Shown: positions 46,501-55,901 of the stretch, piece by piece
Layout: every line of letters starts with the position of its first letter
Numbering within the stretch: the first letter of the stretch is position 1
Assembly (NCBI GenBank): GCA_013368325.1
Contig: JAACJK010000110.1
Coordinates: 868,001-932,000, forward strand
Source: Ephemerocybe angulata
Lineage: Eukaryota; Basidiomycota; Agaricomycetes; Agaricales; Psathyrellaceae
Reading direction: 5' to 3'
DNA length: 64,000 nucleotides
Translations under genes and position numbers: made by a program
Notes under the pieces: generated by a model
Database searches by the model: none
Told to the model about the DNA's origin: nothing
The model's input: only the letters and a program-made list of their open reading frames with translations

Positions 46501-47076
46501 TTTAGATTCAGGGATAACAGCAGCGAATAGGATGCCACGTACGCGAGGATTGTTTTGCCAGACCCAGCTGCAAACCCGACTTTAGTCAACATGGGATACA
46601 TTAAGGATGTGAGCCTGCACTCACGAAGTCCGGTCGCCCAAACCACTGTCCCCTTCTGCTTCACGAACGTTTCGAACTCGAACGTCGCGATAAACCATGA
46701 CCCAGTGTTATCCATCCGCGTCTCCAACGATAGTCGATATATAGCTCGGAAGTTTGCACCCTTCAGCCACGCCGTAACCTCCTCGACGGTCGCTGTATTG
46801 GAGAAAGTGAGAATGCGGAACAGGAGCATGGCCTACAACACGCTTACCTTCTGGACCGCTAATCGGAGCAGGATTCACGATGATCATGTCCCTTCCAGCA
46901 TTCTGAGTTGATATGTCGCGAGCAGTTACATGCGATGGACCCGAGAAAAACTGGGACCCGCCCAGGTCCACATCCATACGATCTGTAAATAAGCACCCCA
47001 GTGAGCTGATTGCAAAGATAAGACGCTCAAGTGGAGCAACCGAAAGGTACTCACCGACTTGTAAATGAAGATCCAT
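43561..47076 (-). CDS. NACHT-ankyrin NLR receptor, copy F
   Basis: The model is join(43561..45455, 45511..45878, 45934..46488, 46543..46567, 46625..46792, 46848..46982, 47055..47076) complement: 3168 nt, 1055 aa. The first exon is 22 nt rather than 28 nt but ends in the same phase (MDLHLQV). The motif exon reads QFFSGPS and NAGRDMI. The P-loop is GLPGSGKT on the 25-nt microexon, and Walker B is FIVIDGLDE. Ankyrin repeats are fewer or shorter than in B and D. The tail ends RWFSEEEWPY, as in NLR C. No stop or frameshift was found. It faces X locus G through a short spacer. Confidence 0.85.
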
Positions 47077-47202
47077 GGTGTGGGAGAGAGAGAAGGGGCC
47101 GAAGAACTCACAGGCGTAGACGTAGGTGTGGGATGAAGGTGGACGACGTGCCGTCCACACCTTTGCCTCGCTCACAGCCTCACGAGCTCAACGTGCAGGC
47201 TG

Positions 47203-47240
47203 TTGCAGGTGACCACGGAAGCAGTAAAATTAAGCGCTGG
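47203..47240 (-). promoter_or_regulatory. NLR promoter element, copy F
   Basis: Plus-strand GTGACCACGGAAGCAGTAAA then ATTAAGCGCTGG, 127 bp upstream of the NLR F start. It is almost identical to the element before the 199-aa gene. Confidence 0.55.
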
Positions 47241-47289
47241 CATTGGATAAATTCGCATTTGGGCATTTGGTACATAGGGCAGAGCTTTC

Positions 47290-48685
47290 CGTAGGCTGCG
47301 CTTAACCGCCCAGACAGTCTGGCGAGAATGACGGGTACGTGGATGATGGTTCTCGACTCGTCTCGTTGCCTGAGCGCCTGACGGTGACCAACCGTCGTAT
47401 TCGTACCGTTGACGGAGACTCGTGCACCACCACTACGAGGTCAAGTGCCACTCTGACGACCTTGTCCGTGCAAGGGGAGCACTTTGGCTGGGGTGTGAGC
47501 TGACCTTCGATTCGGGGGCGCAAAGCGTGTAAATACTTGAGTTCGGCTGTTGAGGATGGCATGGTGTGGACAAGACCGCCGTCGTGGATATCCCAAGGGC
47601 AGGATAACACCGGCCGTTTCGTGCGGGCTAGGGTCTGTGAATAAATGTAAGTCTAGTCTTCCCGTGCGATAACAGGCAACTGACCTTTGAGCTTTAACCT
47701 TGAGCATCAACGAGGACGTTTGGCAGTAGAGCATCCGCATTGGAGAACGTCGGCGCACGCGGGGAGCACTTGTGTTGGTTCGAGCGGAGTGCGAGGTGAA
47801 AATGCGAGTTGGCTGAGTTGAAGTCGTGTGCTGATGGTATCGTCAGGTGTGGACGATTTCGTTTGCGTCGCCGGGGGCTTGAATAATGTCGGCCGTGTCA
47901 TGGAGTCGTGGGGGCTACGGTCTGTGAAACAAAGTCAGTCCAGCTCTGCCCGTAAGATGACAGGCGACTGACCTTGTGAAGTATAGCCTCGAATAGCGAA
48001 CGAGAGCGCGGTCGTCCACCATCACCCACCCTTCGTCTCCGTCGCCGTCGTCGGAGCACGCTGAGCTCCTTGGCTAGCATGTCGTATGTTGAAAGAAGCG
48101 GAGGTGAGCCTTCATGTTCATTGAGGGAGTCGCGTGTTGATGGCATTGACAGGTTTTCAAGAGAAGGAGAGGTTTAGTGGCTCCTACGCAGGCTACCGTA
48201 TGGCTATGGGTGGCTTGGATCGGGGTCGTCGATGCCAAGGAGCAATGACCCCCGATTCCATATCGAGCGGTTGTCGTCGTTCTGCGCTGCGGGGGAAATT
48301 GTTATCGCTGCGTTCGAAAACAAGGTGAGTAACGAGGAAATCGAATGGCACGAACAGTACTGACCACTTTTATTCGCGTAGTCGTTCCCAGAGCCGAGCC
48401 CTGGGTCCCGTGTGGGCGCTGCTCGGACCGTACATCGTCTAGCGCCTTCAAGAGATTTCCCAGGTGAGGGTTGCGCGTCTCGGAGCACTTGGATTTGGCT
48501 GGTGAGCGCTGAGTAGGTGGGGACCTGGAAGGCGGAGCGCAATCGCACTCGTTGCGTGGGTGCGCAAAGTCGGAGCAAAGAAGGTTGGGGCAGGAGACTG
48601 GGAGCTGAACAGAGCTCCTGGCGATGGAGTCCGTGCCACGATTAGACGCCGGGGCACGTGAGTCGCTTAGCTAATTGAAACGCCG
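47290..48685 (+). other. X locus, copy G
   Basis: Intron-like segments recur (for example GTAAGTCTAGTCTTCCC near 47648 with CTGACC before the acceptor, and GTGAGTAACGAGG near 48326). The leader found in other copies is missing or strongly diverged. It ends with the CACGTG block at 48655-48660. Confidence 0.35.
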
Positions 48686-48686
48686 C
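48655..48686 (+). promoter_or_regulatory. E-box CACGTG plus TAATTGAAACGCC, unit G
   Basis: CACGTG at 48655-48660, then TAATTGAAACGCC at 48672. It is conserved although only a MET1 scrap follows. Confidence 0.4.
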
Positions 48687-48755
48687 CAATATACCCTCAT
48701 GTGCAGAACCAGCGCAGACTCGGACCTCTGTATCTGATAGTCTCCGGTATCGCGA

Positions 48756-48815
48756 AAATGTCCAAAGCTATCCTCGAATCCGGCCCACTATGCTCGAATA
48801 CCCGTCTCCCAGCCA
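48756..48815 (+). pseudogene. MET1 G remnant: leader and first codons
   Basis: The leader AAAATGTCCAAAGCTATCCTC and the start region ATGCTCGAATACCCGTCTCC (ATG at 48790) match units B and E, then homology stops after CAGCCA. Nothing of either enzymatic domain remains. Confidence 0.6.
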
Positions 48816-49043
48816 ACAATTTCCGAGCAGACATGGCAACAGGATGGATCAAAAATTGTGGGTACATGTTCTTTGCATGTTCTACGAGTAGTCTATACTC
48901 TATGTATACAAATATACGGGTATACGAGACTAATCAGATATAGGTAGCAGGCAACAGGGGAAGTCGAAACACACACGGACAGCGACAGAGGACGCGAGAC
49001 ACAAACAGATAAATACAGACAAGAATATGCATCGCAGACACAT

Positions 49044-49700
49044 TTAGGAGACAGGGCTGGACGAAGCCCGGGTGTGCTTGGCCGGCACCTTCTTCTTCTT
49101 ATTACGAGCGTCCCAAATCTTCGCGTGCTTCTGAAGTCGAATGACCTTCCCGATGGTTGTGTGGAGAAAGTCGTTGGCGAGCCAGCTGGCGTCGACGGAA
49201 GGAATGATCTCGGGCGTGATGTCTTCAGCAACGAGTAAAGACAGCTGATCACGGAAGTCGATCCCTGTGCTGCTGAAGAACGAGCGAAGGAATTCCTCCA
49301 GCTCGCATCCTTCGTCAATCGCAGGGGACTTGGGAGTGGTATCACTGGAATCAGGGGCGGGGCGGCGAGGTGGGGTCTGGTAGGGATGGTATCGAGATGA
49401 TTGACCCGCGTCGCGACGACGACCACAGCCGCCTCCACCAAGAAGGGAACCCACGAGAGCCATCAGCCTCTCGTTGTCGTTGGATGAGCCGGCACCTGAG
49501 CGGCTTGGCCCATTGATCATGTCCCTTCCAGCATTTTGAACTGTTATGTCGCTAGCAGTGGTGTGCGATGCGCCCGTGAAGAACTGAGGGCCGCCCTTGT
49601 CCACATCTGGACGATCTGTGGATATCCAGTCCAGTCAGCCGATTGCAAATAAGGAATGAACAAGGTGCTCACCACGAGCAGCTTGCGATTTAAGACCCAT
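49044..49700 (-). CDS. 199-aa NLR-linked adaptor/effector candidate: shared N-terminal motif plus SAM-like domain
   Basis: The model is join(49044..49615, 49673..49700) complement: 600 nt. The first exon (28 nt, MGLKSQAAR) and the intron position and phase are the same as in the NLRs. The second exon starts with the NLR motif (QFFTGAS, then NAGRDMI, residues about 17-40). After that it diverges: a Ser/Gly-rich linker with LLGGGGCGRRR, a Pro-rich stretch, and a C-terminal helical domain (about 105-185) with EEFLRSFF, VAEDITPEIIP, WL and IGKVIRLQKHAKIW, which resembles a SAM domain. There is no NACHT or ankyrin part. In fungi, small proteins that share an N-terminal signalling motif with a neighbouring NLR are its effectors or adaptors; that role here is inference. 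The NLR promoter element is kept upstream. Confidence 0.75.
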
Positions 49701-49824
49701 GGATAGGACGAGAGAGAAGGGGTTGAAGAACGCGTAGCGTAGATGCAGGTCTAGGATAGAGATGGGCAATGTGCCGTCCACACCTTTGCCTCGCTCTCAG
49801 CCTCATGAGCTCAACGTTGCAGGC

Positions 49825-49864
49825 TGTTGCAGGTGACCACGGAAGCAGTAAAATTAAGCGCTGG
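49825..49864 (-). promoter_or_regulatory. NLR-type promoter element before the 199-aa gene
   Basis: Plus-strand GTGACCACGGAAGCAGTAAA then ATTAAGCGCTGG, 125 bp from the ATG. It suggests the same control as the NLRs. Confidence 0.55.
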
Positions 49865-49879
49865 CGCAGCCCTGTGTTT

Positions 49880-50560
49880 GCACAAGCCAGTGAAACGTTA
49901 CAAGCCCAAACTGCGCTTGGCTGGGTATGCGGGAGCGCTGGAGACGACATGCCGCAAAGTTAATTCTTTCGCACAGATGAGGACACAGACAGGAGGCAGC
50001 CTGAGAGAGAAAGTTATTGGCCGACGTCGTGTGAGATCAGAGGAGGGCCTGCCAAGAAAGACGCCCACTCCCAGGACGACTGTCTCAATCTTGCCCCTCT
50101 CTGGACAGTTGAGGCTCCCATCTACAAGGCGAACTCCCGCCAGTTTGGTCGAGTGGCCTCGACCATCGACCAAACAGCGGCGGCGCCGACGCCCGACCTC
50201 TATATCCACGTCCTGGCACGCACATTTTATGCTCTGGGATTTCAAATTAATGGAACATACGATTCCCAAGAGACTCGTACCCCATATTACAATCGAAGAA
50301 GCCAGGAATCGTCGAGAAATCCCCCTTATGCAATCCTCCGATAATAAGCGCCCAACTTCATGCCTTCCCCTTCCAGTCCGGAGCGCCGTTTTCTGGGCCT
50401 GGCATCAGCTTTATACGCCCCCATTGACACCAAACTCACCTCTACACACAGTTATTTTGGCGATGGAGCAATACCCAGGCACTCCCAATGCCACCCTCTC
50501 CCATACCCTGCCCAATGCATCCCGTATCGTACCCCCGCCATCCAAGTCCCACTCTGTATT
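49880..50560. other. Long-type spacer right of the 199-aa gene
   Basis: It is homologous to the spacers at 17020-17560 and 40040-40600 (CGGAGCGCCGTTTTCTGGGC, CTCACCTCTACACACAGTTA). A plus-strand frame is open for 268 codons at 49827-50633, but its counterparts in the other spacers are not, so I do not call it a gene. Confidence 0.4.
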
Positions 50561-50960
50561 CCCATCTTTCCACCACCACCCTCAACAGAGGCGATCCCAC
50601 CCCATGTCGTCGTCGGTGAGATGGCGACGGTAGAGGCCCCCGCCATGCGCATTGGCCACAAAGAAGGCATTCAATGCGATCATTGACGCGGCGGGTCGTT
50701 TCCAGTCGCCTGGGTGGTCGAGGAGGTGTGCGCCAAGTCCTGGAATTCGAAGGTAGGGTAAGTAATGAGGAAACTGGAATAGCCTGAATATGAGCCTACC
50801 ACTTTATTCGCGTCGCCGTTCGCGTCGTTCTCGGGTCTGGGCTTTCTTCATCGAGTTATGCACCTTCAAGGAAGCTCGCAGGTGAGCATTTCGCGTCTCC
50901 GAGCCCTTGGATTTGACTGGTGTGGACGGGAAGACCTGCAACTTGAAGGCCGGGTGCACA
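50560..50960 (+). other. X locus remnant H, right end of the array
   Basis: This partial copy contains GGTAGGGTAAGTAATGAGG and a segment matching X copy D at 26485-26650 (TCTGGGCTTTCTTCATCGAG). Array homology ends near 50960. Confidence 0.45.
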
Positions 50961-51449
50961 AGAGTGCGTGCAGGAAGTGGATCAATTACGACCAGAAGCA
51001 AGTCACTGGGAATCACTGCACCACTCCCCTGCCTATACTCCGAGGCCCGGAGAACACATACAAATACTGTGCCTGTACTTTATGTCAGTACTGCATTGAG
51101 TCGCCCGCTCGTTGGACCACCCCAAAAGCAGTTCTGGCGGCCAATGCAGGCTCCAGCACAGGACGCGGCCGAGCCCCTCAATGGTTCTACTGAAATTGTT
51201 AGCCATGATATCCGAGTCAGAGATACATGTAGCACCTTCAAGTTCACCTGTCACCATCCCTCCTCTTGATCTCGTTCAGAATCAGCGGACGAGAATACAA
51301 ACGCCTAATGACTCCTCGCCCGTGCCAGCGCTTCAACGGGGCCGCCAGCTCGTGCCACCGACCACCCAAAGAGCGACTGTGGCAGCTGCAGGCTTCACAG
51401 TACGCAGCCGTCCCGAGTCTCCCTCCTCATTCTGCCAGGTCGAACAGGC

Positions 51450-51810
51450 TCGGGAACTGCCAACGGAGGTCTGTATGCGCTGTTTTGCATCGTTAGGAGT
51501 CAAGGACGGTGAGCAGAAAGCTACAGCAGGGGCAAAGCGAACCCCAGAAAGTATTCTCTGTCGAGGCAGCACAGGCCATAGACGCAAGGAGGGCCCTTGA
51601 TTGTCTCGCCGAATCGGCTGGTAAAAGACCACACCGTTCCAAGCAACTTGAGCTGCCAACGGAGCGCTGCATGTCCTGTTTTGCATCATTAGGAGTCAAG
51701 GACGCATGAGCAGGAAGCTCGAAATTCCACTCGGTAGCGGCCGAACGTTACACCAGGAGCAAAGCGAACCCCAGAAAGCATCCTTTGTCAAGGCTGCTGG
51801 CAGCACAGGT
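51450..51810. repeat. Degenerate tandem repeat of about 200 bp
   Basis: Two copies start near 51455 and 51651. Shared blocks are CTGCCAACGGAG, CTGTTTTGCAT, TTAGGAGTCAAGGACG and AGCAAAGCGAACCCCAGAAAG. Function unknown. Confidence 0.55.
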
Positions 51811-52489
51811 AAACGTTAAACCGTAATAGACACGAAAAAGGGGTTTAGACGTTTATGGCTGAACCGGCTTCTTGTCAAAAAGACGATACCGGTTCAAGGA
51901 ACTTGAACGAGCTTGAACATCAGGGGAAAAGAACCACTATTATGAATGCCCCGGGCGCGGGTGCTATGCAGCCTGTGCGTCGGAGGGCTTAGACTCGGCC
52001 GGGATTCTGGGGTACAACGTTTACTCGGGGGGCGTTCGGTTCACGAAAACGCTATGTTCATGTTCGGTTGAGCAAAGCACGCGAGAGAGGCGGGGCGCTT
52101 CGCGTCAGGCGGCGGTGGTGCATGGATGGACCGCCTGGCGCCTGCACAGCCAAACTCGGGCAAAGGGTCGGTCGGGGCTCGGGCAATCGGGACTCGGGCC
52201 TGGACCTTGGGCGATCAACGTCATGGGTGCTATGGTGAATTCAAGCAGCTTTCCCCAACGATGTCGAGAGCCTGGGGCGGATTTGGTGGGCGATGGTAGG
52301 TGTGCTTTGGGTTCATACAGGTCAAGCGCGCAACGGTCTATTGGTAGTGACAATGAATGATGAATGGATATACAGTGCCCACATCGCCGACTTGATTGCT
52401 CTCTAGGGTGTGTTGACTGTCTGGAAGTCAGCGATGGGCCGTGTGCTGGAGAAGAAGGATCCTCACAGCTAGCGCAAGTCGAGTTTTGT
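51811..52489. other. Gene-free interval upstream of the COX6 3' end
   Basis: No domain or consistent exon was seen on either strand. The last part is the 3' flank of COX6. Confidence 0.4.
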
Positions 52490-52966
52490 TTATGAAGTGT
52501 AAAGCTCCTCCTTGAGCGTGAGGCCTGGAAACCAAAACGTCAGCACTTCGCCTTCCATCCACCGAGTGTACAGCAACGTACCAAGCTCCTCGCGCAAGGG
52601 CTTCAACTCATCAACGTACGCCTGGTACTGCTGCTTGTTCTCGACCTTCTCCTTGACACCCTCGAAGACCCGGACAGCAGTCGCGTAGTCGTTGACGCGA
52701 CGGGCAGCGCGGACGGCGGCGGCGACGACCTCAGGGGCGGGGACCAAGTCGTGTGCGAAGCAGTTGTTGAGCCCGCGCTGGACCTCGAAGAGGTCCTCCG
52801 CGCCCTGGAAAAACTTGACGTAGCGGTCGGTGAACTGCTCGAAGGTCTCCTGAGCGTGGCCGCTGGCGTGTCGGACGGCGAGGACGGGGGCGAGGGTGGC
52901 CCGGGCAGCGAGGGCGGGGCGGGCGGCAGCGCGGAAGGCGGTGGCGGCGAGGCGGGAGGTGTGCAT
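52490..52966 (-). CDS. COX6: Cytochrome c oxidase subunit VI (mitochondrial, COX6/Cox5A family)
   Basis: The model is join(52490..52524, 52582..52966) complement, 139 aa. An Arg/Ala-rich presequence (about residues 1-33, MHTSRLAATAFRAAARP...) should target it to mitochondria. The mature part has ETFEQFTDRYVKFFQGAEDL, FEVQRGLNNCFAHDLVPAPE, AARRVNDYATAVRVFEGVKE and YVDELKPLREELG, which are diagnostic of the family. The 57-nt intron (52525-52581, GTACGT donor, TTTCCAG acceptor) is a multiple of three, so retention would only add 19 codons; its removal gives the conserved ending EELGLTLKEELYTS. The subunit is a nuclear-encoded part of complex IV at the matrix side. Confidence 0.92.
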   Translation of the reverse strand: MHTSRLAATAFRAAARPALAARATLAPVLAVRHASGHAQETFEQFTDRYVKFFQGAEDLFEVQRGLNNCFAHDLVPAPEVVAAAVRAARRVNDYATAVRVFEGVKEKVENKQQYQAYVDELKPLREELGTLLYTRWMEGEVLTFWFPGLTLKEELYTS

Positions 52967-53366
52967 CGTGGACGGCGGCGGGGAGAACTTGAAGGAACGA
53001 GGGGGACGGTGGGCTCAGAAAAGATGGGCTGGCTCGGAGTCCCACGGGAACGGCCGGCATCAATGTGCATCAATCCATCGGCCTTGGACATCAACAGGAC
53101 CACACTCTAGACAAACCTGGCCTCCTCCTCCTTGGACTCGAACGCCCATCTGGAATCTCATAAACGAACGTGCAAGTCTGTATATGTCTGCAGCCATTCC
53201 ACATTCCATGTTGTCTCCGCGGTATCTGGAGCGAGGACACCGCAAGAGCGTGTCAAGCAACCACCAGCGCTGAAAATCTTTCAGCGCAGGTTCAGATCGG
53301 TGGGATACCTGATACTTACCATGAAATCATCTTCAACAGGCTTCTATCGCCATTCAACAAAGCACT

Positions 53367-53661
53367 AGGACCCCCGAAAATCCCCTGTGAACATTGATCC
53401 GCCCAACCAGACAGAATATGGACCTCCGCCGGACACATTTGAAAAATTTTGTCCTCCAATCCGAAAAGTTTGGGTCCCATTCGATCCGAATGGACCTCAT
53501 TTGACCGTTTTTCGGGTTCAGAGGCAAAAAATCGAAGAAAATGAGCCAAAAATCGAATATTTGTGCTCAGACCAGACAGATTCAGCCAAATTTAGGTCAT
53601 TTTGACCAGACAGATTATGGGACTTCGGGATCAAGGTTCAGAGGGGGTTTTCGGGGGTCCT
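53367..53661. mobile_element. hAT-like non-autonomous element (MITE), 295 bp
   Basis: Terminal inverted repeats of about 34 bp begin AGGACCCCCGAAAA at both ends with about three mismatches. The flanks carry a perfect 8-bp duplication AAAGCACT (53359-53366 and 53662-53669). No coding capacity. An 8-bp target duplication is typical of hAT transposons. Confidence 0.75.
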
Positions 53662-53669
53662 AAAGCACT

Positions 53670-54920
53670 GCGTTGCTTGACTGTGGACAGGACGTCATCA
53701 GGGCACCAATGCCTCTCCTTCACAACGAGGAAGTGCACACAGCCTCCTGCCCTTATTCAGTACCGCCACGAGGGAACGGGACAGCGACAATCACCGGTAT
53801 CGCATTTGGCACTGGGGAAATTGCACTTCTCGAGGCTGTCTCCTATGACGAAAGTGTTGTGCTCAACGAGCGCCCGTCAAGCAAGATCCTATGTACCCTC
53901 CCCGAGAGTGCTATCCAGCTTATCGCGTGCCGTATGGTGTACGCGAGTAGTGGGCTCGCGGCTGCATAGCTTGAGCACTCGTTCGCGTCATTCAACATCC
54001 AGGTCCAGACCAAAGAATACAATGATCATCGCTCAGTTCGTTCGGCACCAACTTCCAAGCTCGGTTTACATGAGCGAAAACCTCCATACTTCGCTTCGGC
54101 TTGCTCTCGGTATGTCGTATCCATCGAAGAACTTTTTGAACAAAGCAGCTTGGATCCCGGTCCCGAGCAACAAAGAATCGCCATATCGCGTCTGCCGTTT
54201 CTTTGCTGCTTCTACCTCCACCAGCTGAAGATAGTGACCAATGGGCAGAGTCGTAACGCGATAGCCTTTCACCATCCGATGTCGGCCTCACACCATCGGG
54301 GAGTCGGTGGGTGAACTTCTACGAACGTATGTATGACCTCGCTGCTTCGCTATCTTCATTCATGAAAAGCGCGTTACTCATGCACATACTGCCTCCTTGC
54401 CGCCTCCAGTAGTTTATTTCCGTTCCGTTGATGGGAAGCGAACGGATGGATTCTCGCTGTGCACCGCCTTTTGCGGCTTGCCACGATACCTGACCTGGAC
54501 CTTACCCTTTCCCCTTACGTTCCTTCAACAACAAGCGCCCGCTGTGGCTCCCCTTTCCCTGCACACAAGGTTGTTCACTGCCGAGTCTGCTGAGGCGCCT
54601 TCTTTCTCCTTCGAAAGACAAAGGCTTATGGGAAACTGCTTAGACTGTCGACTTCTAGACTCCGATCGCACGGTCGCACACACCCACCAAAATCCCGAGT
54701 GCAGGACGCGACCAGCAGGGAAGAGGTACCTGCCCCGGCTATCTCTCTCGTCAATGCCGGTATGAAGAGCACCGAAGCGACGATGACGTTCTCTCGGTAG
54801 ATGCATCTGAACGTTCCTCCGAGTCATGGGCAGTGTCGACTGCCCTAACATAGCCATGAGCCCGACACCGCCCTCCAACTGCCACCCAATCCCCATTAGG
54901 CAGTTACCGACCCCTAGAAG
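53670..54920. other. Interval without a confirmed gene, left of the bZIP gene
   Basis: A plus-strand frame at 53673-53969 contains a plausible peptide stretch (GNGTATITGIAFGTGEIALL), and short frames exist on both strands at 53990-54300. I could not link them by convincing splice sites or recognise a family. They may be gene relics. Confidence 0.3.
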
Positions 54921-54922
54921 CG

Positions 54923-54930
54923 CTTATAAG
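54923..54930 (+). promoter_or_regulatory. TATA-like box of the bZIP gene
   Basis: CTTATAAGG occurs about 120 bp upstream of the chosen ATG at 55044. Transcription starting roughly 30 bp downstream would leave a leader of about 90 nt and exclude the out-of-frame ATG at 54826. Confidence 0.4.
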
Positions 54931-55043
54931 GCAGAGCCTTGCTCATTCAAAGTCACCAAGACTCCTCCCGGCCTCCTACGCCCACTTTGGCTAACAACAA
55001 CACTCTCCCAACCTTCTTCTTCACCAGCTCCAGCAAAGCGACA

Positions 55044-55634
55044 ATGCAGAACGACTTTGGCGACCAGGCTTTCCAGCAATACGCCATGAACCTCAACATG
55101 AACATGTCCTACGCCCCGACCTCCGTCCCCGCCCCCAACCAATACGCCATGCCCTCCTCCTCGCACCAGAACCAGCAATCCTACGAACAAATTCCCTCCC
55201 CCTCCTCCCTCGTCCACCGCCGCCGCCGATCCGGCAGCAGCCGCAGAATGAGCCCGGACGACCTCATGCCGCACGACGCCCCCACGCAGCCCCGGCGCTA
55301 CCTCACCTCCTCCGCCACCTCCAAAAAGGAGATCCCCTCCTACTACACCAAGAGACCCTCCTACAGCCGGGTCTCGGACGAGGAGGAGGACGAGCTCGCG
55401 GGTGAGGAGCCTCTAGGCCCGAACGCGACGGACCAGGATAAGATCGAGTGGAAGCGACGGCAGAACACGCTCGCTGCGCGCCGGAGCCGCAAGCGCAAGC
55501 TCATGCAGCAGCAGCAGCTCGAGCAGGCCGTCGAGGACCTCACGCGCGAGAAGGAGATCTGGCGCACACGCGCACTCACCCTCAGGCAGCTCCTCATCTC
55601 GCACGGCATCCTCTGCCCCGACTTCAAGGACTAG
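55044..55634 (+). CDS. bZIP transcription factor, GCN4/CPC1-like
   Basis: This single-exon gene encodes 196 aa. The basic region NTLAARRSRKRKL carries the GCN4-type N-x-x-A-A-R-x-S-R signature and is followed by a short leucine zipper (LEQAVEDLTREKEIWRTRAL). The N-terminal part is Gln/Asn/Ser-rich, and an acidic patch (SDEEEDELAGEE) precedes the basic region. In fungi, factors of this class control amino-acid starvation responses; target genes here are unknown. An upstream in-frame ATG at 54939 exists, but 55044 (context GCGACAATGC) lies better behind the TATA box and gives a protein start MQNDFGDQ. No yeast-type uORF array is evident. Confidence 0.8.
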   Translation: MQNDFGDQAFQQYAMNLNMNMSYAPTSVPAPNQYAMPSSSHQNQQSYEQIPSPSSLVHRRRRSGSSRRMSPDDLMPHDAPTQPRRYLTSSATSKKEIPSYYTKRPSYSRVSDEEEDELAGEEPLGPNATDQDKIEWKRRQNTLAARRSRKRKLMQQQQLEQAVEDLTREKEIWRTRALTLRQLLISHGILCPDFKD

Positions 55635-55901
55635 GCGCGAAATTCTGACTGCACTTCCGATTCAGAGGAAGCGCTGTTCTGTATACTATCAACGACGCCG
55701 TTCTCGACAGCACCAGCACATGCAAAGATGCCCTGCCACCACCGCCTCCCATGCCACACCCCTATTACTCGGCAACCCCGCTCAGCATCATTATCCGTCG
55801 CTTCTTGGCCTGACGCGGACGGATGGGCTTGGGCGAGGAGAACTTGATGAAACGAAACCGGGCCTCCATTTCTATACGTGGGTCTGCGACCTGCGGACTA
55901 G

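Noticed and set aside
49827..50633. 268-codon plus-strand frame right of the 199-aa gene
   Set aside because: It lies in a repeated spacer; the homologous spacers at 17020 and 40040 do not keep the frame, and no domain is visible.
51112..51600. 162-codon plus-strand frame
   Set aside because: It crosses into a degenerate tandem repeat with no conserved frame between the repeat copies.
54826..55089. Overlapping uORF regulating the bZIP gene as in GCN4
   Set aside because: The ATG lies upstream of the TATA-like box, so it is probably not transcribed; the yeast pattern of several short uORFs is not seen.
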